Below are positions 37,123 through 46,527 of a stretch of 64,000 nucleotides of DNA, piece by piece. Below the pieces are notes generated by a model. The model was given only the letters and a program-made list of their open reading frames with translations, was not told the origin of the DNA and searched no databases. The stretch lies in the NCBI GenBank assembly GCA_963920705.1, contig OY987227.1, forward strand, positions 29,121,935-29,185,934, written 5' to 3'. Position 1 is the stretch's first letter. The number at the start of each line of letters is the position of its first letter. This DNA comes from Odiellus spinosus (Eukaryota > Arthropoda > Arachnida > Opiliones > Phalangiidae). A program made the position numbers and the translations under genes.

Positions 37123-38964
37123 AGAGCGGTATCTCCGGTACGCGTCGCTGAACGCGTCGAAATTCGTCTATAGAAATTTCTTTTCGACGACTAAAGGAAA
37201 AGTTTAACGACCAGGAAAGCAATTTTTTCGCTTTACAAAAATCGGGACGTTAAGGGAACTTTGGCGTAAAAATAAACTCTATCATATTTATCGAGAAAAT
37301 TGATCATTTTGTAAATAGTCGCGTAGAAAACTCGACAACAAAACGCGCGTTATAGCGAGAAGTACAAAAAGCCGCTCTATTTTCCGTCGTAGGCGTTTCG
37401 CGGTTCGTGACCCACTTTTTCTATCTGATGGCTCGATTTATTCAAGGCGTTTTTTTTTATCTATTACTGGTTGAAACGCGAAGCTGTCGATTACGTAAGA
37501 AACCAACGCTTTTGGACTTGGAATAGGGTGTTTTTTAGGGTTTTCGCGACAAGAAAGAAACAGCTGTTACGAACATCAGACCCGAACGCCAACAATCGCC
37601 GCGGCTCGTCAATAAAATAACAAAATAAATAAAATTGTTTTCTTTTCGCGCGTTCGAAGATGAGAAAGCGTTACTATACGTTTCGCGATTCGCGAAGAAG
37701 ACTCGAATACGAAATTGAATGGAATAGGATCGAGAATAGAAGAAAAATACGACATTTCCATTTATTTCTTCCCTCCAAAAGTATAGTCAATCGCGATTCG
37801 CGGCGCGTACCAATCTATACGGGTTTTTTTAAGACCCAAATTCGGGATTTTGGAACAAGAGCGCCTCTACGGGATGATTTTTATTGAAAGAATTGCGTCA
37901 CTAAAGATAGAAAGCTTACAATTGGCGCGAAGACATTTACTTTTAGAAGTTTACAGGAAGAAGAAGAGTTACGGGAAATTGGTGTATGGCTACTAGCGTA
38001 TATTTATATATGGTAAAATAAATAAAGCCTTAACCTCGTAGCTATAAATAGCGAATCTATATTACTAATAATAGAGTTCCGAGAACAACGTCATTAATTC
38101 CCACCCACGCACCTTCTTAATTCTCTTCAATATTGGAAAACTGGTGCAGGGGGGTTAGGGGGGTTCATACCCACGGCGGGGGGGGGGGGAGGGGGTGTTA
38201 AAAGGAAACGCATCGATCATTGAAGAGTACAAGGCGAGCCGAGCTATAAATCAAACCAGCCGCCAATCGACTCTTTTCACAGCTCAGTTTTTATTTTACT
38301 TTTAAGAGATATATTATTGGACGGCAGCCTTCCGTTTCTTTTCCTTTCGAGTGATGAATCGGATCGATCCCTTTCATTTTAAACCCTTTCGTTCTATCAA
38401 CGCCACTTTCATAGCCATCCCCCCCCAGCCCCTTACCCCCTTAATGAACCCGTGATTAGAAAATCAATTAAAATAATGATATCTAAGCTTCAAACTTAAC
38501 GTCTAACGTAAGCGCTTCTTGAAATAATAAAAAAATAACAGAGGGTTAAAATGAATGTTCCAGCCATTCGTAATAAACGCGCCTCGCAAATTGATTCGTT
38601 ATACGAAGAACAATTCGTTTCGTTATAAGTGGTTCTAGAAAATATATAGGGTCAAAGTCAAACGAATGATCGGGTCTTCATTTATTTCGATCTGAACTTA
38701 TTTCATTATACCGGGAATAAAAAAGAATAATTGCCCACAGGGTTTATATAGTGTCGAGTGCGCGTCATAGTCCACGACCTCTACCTAACCTAATCGAAAA
38801 TCGGGTCTAGAGCGCGCGCGAGGTAACTAAATACGATTTCTTTGCCCACTCCCGTCAGCAACTTCAAGTTAAGATACGTCGGTATACGTTAAATATTATT
38901 TCTATATTTAATTCCGAACGAAATTCGTTGTAGAAAATTTCGTTTTATCATCTCTTAACTCTAC
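37123..38964. other. Host sequence between the two large mobile elements
   Basis: CpG-rich background resumes directly after the target duplication. It holds one 12-G tract (38178-38189), C-rich words at about 38420, and no recognised gene or RNA. Confidence 0.6.
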
Positions 38965-39130
38965 TACACTGTTAAAAAAAAGGTGACATTTTGGAACCAT
39001 TTAAGGTATTTCTGGTTGCATCCCCAGACGACCCTTCTGAAGTACTAAAAAATACCTTTTTATGAAGGTATTGCAAAATACCTTCTCAGAAAGGTATTAT
39101 TTCAAACCTTAAGGTTATCACAATCACCAT

Positions 39131-39570
39131 TTAAGGTTTCAAAAAGTACCTATTGGTATTATTTGAACCCCATTAAGGTTTCAAAAAGTACCTATTGGTA
39201 TTATTTGAACCCCATTAAGGTTTCAAAAACTACCCATTGGTATTATTTGAACCCTTTTAAGGTTTCAAAAACTACCCATTGGTATTATTTGAACCCTATT
39301 AAGGTTTCAAAAAGTACCCATTGGTATTATTTGAACCCTATTAAGGTTTCAAAAAGTACCTATTGGTATTATTTGAATCCTATTAAGGTTTCAAAAAGTA
39401 CCTATTGGTATTATTTGAACCCTATTAAGGTTTCAAAAAGTACCTATTGGTATTATTTGAACCCTATTAAGGTTTCAAAAAGTACCTATTGGTATTATTT
39501 GAACCCTATTAAGGTTTCAAAAAGTACCTTTGTTATTATTTGAACACTATTAAGGTTTCAAAAATGTCCT
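39131..39570. repeat. 42-bp minisatellite, about 10 units
   Basis: Units begin TTAAGGTTTCAAAAAGTACC at 39131, 39173, 39215 and every 42 bp to 39509, with a final partial unit at 39550 after a one-base deletion. Units differ by a few bases: the ATTGG spacer is preceded by CT or CC, and AAAAAG or AAAAAC precedes TACC. Each unit contains GTACC...GGTATT, an imperfect inverted repeat related to the AAGGTA words at the ends of the host element. Because 42 is divisible by three, one plus-strand frame stays open for 126 codons with a 14-residue repeat (NPIKVSKSTYWYYL). I read that as a by-product of the period, not as a gene. Confidence 0.95.
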
Positions 39571-39676
39571 TTAATGGTATGAAAATAAATAAATCAATTT
39601 AAATTTTTAAAATATTCATAATATTTTATTGCATTTCATTTCAAATAAGCAGAGTTTCACACCCAGATTTTAAACA

Positions 39677-39950
39677 TTAGGCACATAATTTATTAACACC
39701 ATTTTTGATGGCTACTGGCAATTTTTTTAACCCCGGTTCTATTTGCATAACTACTTTTTGGATAAATTCCAAAATTAGCTTGGGTGCATAATCTATATTA
39801 AATACATAGTACGTCATGAAAAGTATGACAAACCCTTTAATAATACTGCTTGACGAAATTTGAACTGTTTCCAAAACCACTGTGACTGGTTTATCTAATA
39901 GAATTAGAAATGTTGAATAGTTTACGGAGAGACTTAGATTTACTGATAAT
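39677..39950 (-). pseudogene. Coding remnant inside the TA-flanked element
   Basis: A minus-strand frame open from about 39950 to the stop next to 39677, about 90 codons, with no ATG at its start. It contains LLDKPVTVVLETVQ, then a hydrophobic stretch FVILFMTYYVFNI followed by DYAPKLILEFIQK. A possible splice acceptor (TATTATCAG) lies near the upstream end, so it may be a last exon. The Y-V-F-N-I...L-E-F-I-Q pattern resembles a C-terminal pattern I recall from uncharacterised repeat-associated animal proteins; that is memory, not a search. No transposase catalytic motif is visible. It could be the surviving 3' exon of the element's own gene or a captured host exon. Confidence 0.4.
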
Positions 39951-40099
39951 ACAAATTGGTTTATTTATGGCGTCTCTGAGGTGAGATTTTTGTCCATTTT
40001 TCGGCAAATTCAAAATCAAGTACACTATAAAAGATTAATATTATTAGTTTTATAAATATTATTGATGTGAAATTTAAGGATAAATAACTATATTACTTT

Positions 40100-40490
40100 A
40101 AATTTGTGTTCAGTCGTTTTCTTGTAACTAAAATAATACACGCTAAATGTTGGTTAGATTAAAGTAATTAAAATTTAAACAATATAGAAATAAATAAACA
40201 TCATTATATTACCTTATAAATACGAGAAGTTCCGAAGCTTTTCTTGTGACATGAAAGTATCCAGTATATTTGAATTAGATTTATTTAAATTTAAATTATA
40301 TTGATATAAAAATAAATGAATATCATTACATTACCTTTTATATTCGAGAAAATCCGACGCTTTTCTTCTGATGAAGAAATTACGCGCTAAATTTGAATTA
40401 GATTTAAATAATTAATAATTAATTAATATTGATATATAAATAAATTAACAACATTTATTTACCTTATAAATATCACTTTATAAATGCTTT
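40100..40490. repeat. Diverged tandem repeat, about 125 bp, three copies
   Basis: Three successive blocks carry the same ordered words: a TTTTCTT stretch, a TAAATnTTGnnTTAGATT stretch, an AATATTGATAT-like stretch, AAATAAATnAA, then CATnATTACC or CATTTATTTACC. The last word occurs near 40197, 40319 and 40446, giving spacings of about 122 and 127 bp. On the minus strand each copy contains an AAG|GTAA-like word, so the unit might be a duplicated exon edge, but no frame runs across it. Confidence 0.6.
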
Positions 40491-41075
40491 TCACGCATTT
40501 CAAGTTGAGTTCAAGAAATTAATACCACCACGAGGCTAACGCGCTTACGCGACTACCACATCCAAATTCCAAATTCCAAAGAGAAAAATAATCAAAATGG
40601 CGACATAACGATGGCTTTTTCTCTAAAATTTTTCAACATAAGACTGGTCACGTGATTTACGCACCAAACTTTGCAATCTTTTAATGCTTTAAGTTTCCTA
40701 TTGAAAATAACCGGTTTTCTATGGATAAAATTATGTTATCCAAGCTTGCCATCAACAATCGGCAAACAATTTTACTTTCTTAAATTGAAGGTCACTCTCC
40801 ATTGTATAGTACGCTTCTTCATCGAATTCTAACACCTCCCTCCAATTCCGAGAATCCCCTCAACTCTTCTTGTTTTACAATACCCATTATGGTTTATGTT
40901 GGTACCTTATTGCCAGATAAGGTGTGCATAAATACTTTAAAAGCGTAAAATACCTCTTCTGGAATCTTTCAGTACCCGTGCTAAGAAAAAACCGGTTGGG
41001 TACCTTTCAAGGTACTAGAGGATACCTCAAGGAATTTTGAAGTACCTTCAAAATACCTTTTTTTTTAACAGTGTA

Positions 41076-44000
41076 CGAACGAGTGGAAGTAATCAATAAA
41101 TGTTTGGAACCTTTTTTTTTTCTTTCTAGAAAAACGGTTCCAACGTAACTATAGCGAGTTTGTTGGGGGTTGATAAGTGTACTAGTAGTGGTACTATATA
41201 TATATATATAGTATCATTGAAGTCAATTCTTCCACTCAGTAGCTACGATAAAAAACGATCCTTTCTTATACGAGAGAGTTCCGTTCGCCACCGAATCAAG
41301 AAGGGAACTGAGAGAGATGTAGGGAGAATAACGCGCCCGTTACTTTAAACAATATTCAATCTTCCAACGTGGACGGGGCGCCAATAATCGCGCGGTGAAT
41401 TAAGAGAAAAGAGAGGAGGAAGAGGAAAAAACGAGTAGCCGGAAGATTAGAAAAGACGAGGCCTCTAGCTTCGTACTCGTTAACTCTATCATCCCGAACA
41501 AACTAAAGAAAGGAATTGTTGGGAAGGGAGAAGAAAAGAAGAAGGAGACGTGAAGCGGAAGAAGTTTCTATCGAGACCGAGAAACAAGCCCATTAAAGTA
41601 GTTAGGCCTAAAAATCAAACCTCCCCCCCTCCTCCTTTTCTTTCTACGCGCTACGATGAACTCCTATACTTTTATAAGCTTCTCCGTCCCAATACCAAAA
41701 TACAACGAACGCTATATTTACCTTAAGCCTTGGCTAGCAAAAAAATTGTTTTTTCGTAACATAGAGAATAAAATCCTAAGAGTGGAATCTTCGAAAAACT
41801 GTCGCTCCCAAAATTTGGTACGCGAGAGTTTCCGGTTAGCTTATTACAATCGGAAGCGGAAGTTTCTCCGCGTATACGTAACTATAGAGCAACGAGTTTC
41901 GCCCCACTTTCGACTCCTTCCTCTTTATTCTCTTTGTTCGTAATAAAAACCAACTAATATTGAAATTAAAAAAAGGATATTTTTCATCGTTAAAACCGAA
42001 GGAGAGATATTTTGAAAAGGAGAATGGAGAAGAAATGAACTTAGAAGAACGTAATACGAATGTAGCCAATATTACATCTTTTACTACAATAAAATACTCG
42101 AAAAACGACGGGCTTACTTTTAAGAATACGTCTACTTACGTAGAGATAACGGTGGCATAGAAACCGAAGGACGCGAACGCTGACAAACCAAGATGAAACG
42201 AACAATATATTCGAGAAAAATACGCGACTCACGTACGCGGAAGAAGAAAAAAAAAAGAATTTGAGATAGGAGTGCAAATGGAAGGTAAGAGAGAGAAAAT
42301 TGAATGAAGTGGAAGGAGCGCCCTACAACCATTCCTAATAAACGCGAACACCCACCGCACCCCCCTTCTCCCCCCGTCCGCGCTTAGAATCACGAACTGA
42401 ACAAAAAAAGAAAAGGTTTCGCCACACGCGGCTTCCCTTTTTCGATGAATATACAGTCAAACAGATCGAATGCGCATTTATTAGGGGAAGCGGCGATCTA
42501 CTATAGGCCGCGCGGATACAAAAGACGCTCTTTTAACTTAATAAGCTTACCACCGTATTCGCTCAATTCTCCATCGTGGTTGGATTTGAATTTGTATATC
42601 CAAAAATTCTTAAAAAAAAAGAGTACCGATTGTAAAAGCTCTACGCGCGTCCAAATCACGGAATTTAGCTCCGCTAATTAAAAGCTTCGTCGTAGTTAAA
42701 AATAGGTCAAACTCGCTACTAAATAACTAAATAATCCTAGTTATTCCGTATCGAGTAATACTCCTCGGATACGCTATAAATTTTCTGAACGTCTCCTCCG
42801 AATACGGTTCAACTTGAAAAGCTATAGTCGGCTTCATTTTGGAACGCGGTTCGAAGCCTTCGAGCGAATTCGGCTCCGTACGGCGGAATAGCGAGTTTAT
42901 AAAGAGAACGTGGTTGGGTGCGGGGTGGGCGGAGGAGGAGGAGGAGAAGGTTGCTAGGACGCGGTTCATACGCTGCAAATTAAATCAAGCTCGCGTAGTT
43001 AGCATTTTCAGTCGCGGGACTCCAGAGAGGGAGAAGGCTTATTCCAGAGAGAGACGGGTGAGGGAAGAGAAAGAGAATGGAGGAGCGGGGTTGGGAGTAG
43101 AGCGGCGGCGGCAGCGAGGCCTCGAGGCGAAAAGAGCCAACCACCCAGTCTATATATATTTATATACCCTAATACTTCAGCTATAGCCTCGCTAGGCTTA
43201 GGCTTTTTATTCATTGGAATACGCGAACCGAGTTTCATTTCCACCCGAAAGATTGGATTTAAGGTTTTGATCGAGCAATTGCCCGCAAACGAGACGAAAG
43301 AAAATCTTCTCATCGTTTCACCCTATTCCCTTTTACAACGCGAAACGTTTCTCGAATAAATACGAAGCCATCAGAGAGGATCCGGATCTACCATATATTA
43401 CTTCGCGCGTTCTTTGCAAACGTAAATGGGTTCTTGGCGACGTTAACGGGTTCTTGGCAACGTAAATGGATTCTTGGCGAATCAAAAATGACACCCTTGG
43501 AAAGGAAACGTATTTATGATAACTTAAACTCCTTCCAAGAATAATTTCGTACAGTATTTAAAACTAGGGCTTAATTCCAATCTGATTCGGTTAATTAGGG
43601 AAGAAAAACGGTTGATTTGGAATTGCCCGATTGAAATTCCGATTAAATCGGAGCGAAGTCGGGTGTATCGGCAATTAATAAAGACAGAAGCCGCGCTTTA
43701 GTCGTCGTATAGGAAAAAGCTAATTTGAAGCCCGTTAACCCCTTTAGAAGTGTTCCAGCCACGGCGCTTCGGTGCGCGGAGAGAAGCTCGCTTACGGGGG
43801 AAGATAATTACGAAATAAGCCGAAAAATGATTTTTTTTGGAAAAATAAAGAGCTAATGTATAAATTTAATTGAAATCTCGAAGGAAGCAAATATGGGAAT
43901 TCGTAATAATTTAATTACTATTAGTATTGAAACTCGGCGGGCGAAATAAATATTTTTAATTCGTGGCTCCGAATGTTTCGGCCTCAGCTTCGATAAGCGT

Positions 44001-44853
44001 ATTATCCGCTCGAGGAGATTATTCCCTCGCGAGATGAGCGCGAATAGAGACGAAAGGAGAGAGGCTTAGGGGGGGCCGGGGGGTTGATCCCCTCGATGCT
44101 CGATTAAATGGCAAACACGGACGAGCGGGGCCGAGTTTTCGAACACCACCAGCCTAATTTAAAACGTTATTATCGGTCCGGCTCTTTTCGACCAGCCCGG
44201 GTTAAAGTTTACTATTTCGACGCGTAACTCGGTCAAAAGTTTGCCCCGAGTAAGTTAATGGTCCCCCATCGCGTTCGATAAAATTAAAATTAAGCTCTAG
44301 GAGAATGTTAAAGCCCCCCCCCCTCCCTCTCCCCTCGCCCAACATTATCTAGCTCTTAGCCCTCGTTCTGTTAAAGGGAAGGAGACGCGGAAAATAAGCG
44401 CGCTTCTAGTTTGGGGCTCTATATACCACTATTATTATCGTTAAGATAGAAAAAGACGAATGAGGGGACTACGACGCAGAAATGGTTGGGAAGAAACGTT
44501 CCCTTCGACCAGACTTCATCCTAGGTTATATAGGTTAAAGAGTCGATTTGTTTATCGTCATACAAATTTTCTAAACAGTCGTAGTAATATACTCGAGAGT
44601 TCGGCTTAGCCCAGTTTGAAATTAAAATACGATAAATAATTTCTTATTTCGGCCTCCCATTAAACGGCGATTTCCCTATATTCTCGGAGTCCACTAAATT
44701 GGAACTAACGCGCGAAAGGGAGGCAATGCCCGTATAAGTCGAAGGAGTATTTCCTCCCTTTCCATCGGAGTCGGCATTGATCTCTATTGGGAGTAGGGAA
44801 ACGAATAGAGCGGCGCGAATCCATCGAGGAGGAACCTACGCGAACGAGTATCG
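41076..44853. other. Gene-poor stretch
   Basis: A short TA repeat at about 41196, purine-rich GAAGAGGAAG tracts at 41405-41570, a GGAGGAGGAGGAG stretch at about 42931, and the 20-bp tandem repeat at 43420. Open frames on both strands at 42840-43310 overlap and are low in complexity. No gene is supported. Confidence 0.55.
43420..43479. repeat. 20-bp tandem repeat, three copies
   Basis: Three copies of ACGTAAATGGGTTCTTGGCG-like units with two or three substitutions between them (for example TTAACGGG and AAATGGA variants). Confidence 0.9.
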
Positions 44854-44858
44854 TCTAA

Positions 44859-45152
44859 CCAAGAAGGATCAGATAAGGAGAGGAAAAGTGGGGCTGCGTT
44901 GAGTTAGAGAGAGAAGAGCCAACCTCCCACTCGGGTGGAAAGGGGGGATAGGAAATTCTCGAGGTAAACTGTTGTCACGTGGTCGCTAGCTAGCGCGTCT
45001 CATAAAGGATTCGTTTTACCCACGTGACAACAATTTACCACGAAGCATCTCTACCCCCGTCTGTCCCCCGTTCTCCCAGAGTGGGAGTTTAGGCCGACGC
45101 AGTAGGAGCCGCGCCGTTCCCACTTTTCCTCTCCTTATCTGATCCTTCTTGG
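44859..45152. mobile_element. MITE, 294 bp, 34-bp perfect inverted ends
   Basis: The left arm 44859-44892 begins CCAAGAAGGATCAGATAAGG; the right arm 45119-45152 is its exact reverse complement over 34 bp. TCTAA is present outside both ends (44854-44858 and 45153-45157), which fits a 3-5-bp target duplication; the exact length is ambiguous because one more base pair of the inverted repeat could be counted. A second inverted repeat lies inside (GGTAAACTGTTGTCACGTGG at 44963-44982 against 45020-45039, one mismatch), so the element can fold into a long hairpin. It has no coding capacity. Confidence 0.88.
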
Positions 45153-45195
45153 TCTAACCTTCGTCATGGAGCGACTTCTTCCTATCTAACCATAT

Positions 45196-45366
45196 AGGGT
45201 GGTTCGGATCAACAAACTGGATAGCTAAAATTAACATTGATGGCGCGTGTTGAACTAATTATTATCTTCAAACTGGAGCGAGTTCGATTAGAAGCGAGAG
45301 CTTAATAATGTTCATTTTATCCGTCCATAGTTCTAAGCTATCGAGTTTTTTTATTCGAACCACCCT
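45196..45366. mobile_element. Short inverted-repeat element (MITE-like), 171 bp
   Basis: The ends AGGGTGGTTCG are inverted copies of each other. The match continues for about 32 bp with four or five mismatches, ending in GATAGCT. It lies 43 bp to the right of the preceding MITE. AGGGTGGTTC resembles ends of some mariner-like elements, but I see no clear TA duplication, so the family is uncertain. Confidence 0.6.
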
Positions 45367-46310
45367 TGTAGAGTTCGAGAGAGTTCCGAACCAGTTCTAG
45401 ATGGAGAGGGATCTTCCGCCCCTCAAACTCCTATACGACTCCCCCAAACAGTTTCGACACGCGGCACGAACCGAGTTCGGAATTAAAAGGAACAATTCAG
45501 ACTGCGGGAATATTATTTAGGTTCTTAAACACGAATTCTTAGACTAATTGGAAAGTCTCCGAGAAGTTTATAGGGAAGGCCGAAGTTTTCACCTAATATC
45601 AACGCTAACGATTAACGAATAATTTTAGATTAAAAAGATTTGATATAATTGAAAATCAATCTAATTCCATCGTGGTAAGAAAAATTTACCAATTTTCGTT
45701 TTTATTTGAAAACTTTTAGGGGTTTTCCAAGATTGAAAACGAGTAGACGGATAAAGAGCTTTAAAGTCTTCGCGTCAAAAACAATTGGAACGAATCGTAT
45801 AGCGCCGCGCAATAATACGAGGAACGGGGCCTCGCTTCGGCGCGAAGAAAACATTAAAGTCAATAATGAAGTGATAGATACCAAATCGATACGGGCCGAG
45901 AGCGTCGGACGGACGCGCCCCCCCCCCCCCCCCAACGCCCAACAGACGAAACAAAAAGGAGAAGAATGATATTAGAAATCAGATAAAAAATTTAACAACG
46001 AGAAATATGGGACGGGGATCCGCTACCTCAAAAATACCAGCCGGTGATAATAACGTCTTTCAAAAGAAGAGCAACTTCTTCGTGGCAGGGTTGGCTTAAA
46101 GTAATCCTATTTATGAAATCTCAACGTAACGCCTAGCGCCTATACTAGATACTCGAAAATTTACCATCACCACTCGATTATCAAGAACGAACCGAGTCTA
46201 GAGAAATTGGGGAAAAAATATGATCTATTCCAGGCTCTGTCTGATATTGTACGTATATAGACGGCAGTGGGAGGGGGGGGGGGGCTCAGGCTGCGTGGTG
46301 GGGCGGTGCT

Positions 46311-46340
46311 GGTGGTGGTGGTGGTGGTGGTGGTGGTGGT
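46311..46340. repeat. (GGT)10 microsatellite
   Basis: Ten GGT triplets, a few bases after a 12-G run (46273-46284). The pair makes a strongly G-rich plus strand. Confidence 0.97.
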
Positions 46341-46490
46341 AGGCCATAAAATCAAAATCAGATCTCGCGTGGTAAACTAGCGTCAGGTGCTATAAGGCTC
46401 AGACTGGCTTCTCCCCATAGTCGCTCGACTCTAGTACAGGGCCATTACGAGTTTGGCCGATGACGCGGCTTAAACAGGGATCTACCAACC

Positions 46491-46527
46491 CACACACACA
46501 CACACAGAAAAAAGAGAGAGAGAGAGA
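46491..46527. repeat. (CA)8 followed by (AG)7 microsatellites
   Basis: Two short dinucleotide repeats separated by about six bases. Confidence 0.95.

Larger units (their letters stand above)
38967..41073. mobile_element. TA-flanked terminal-inverted-repeat element, family unknown
   Basis: The left end reads CACTGTTAAAAAAAAGGT from 38967. The right end, read inward on the minus strand from 41073, has the same word with nine As instead of eight. TA sits outside each end (38965-38966 and 41074-41075), consistent with a TA target duplication. Both subterminal regions are full of AAGGTATT and AATACCTT words that pair within and between ends. Inside are a 42-bp minisatellite, a diverged tandem repeat of about 125 bp and a coding remnant on the minus strand. 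A TA duplication fits the Tc1/mariner supergroup, but I recognise no transposase, so this is either a non-autonomous derivative or a less known superfamily. Confidence 0.8.

Noticed and set aside
39131..39570. CRISPR-like regular array
   Set aside because: The units abut with no unique spacers, and the setting is an animal genome; it is a minisatellite.
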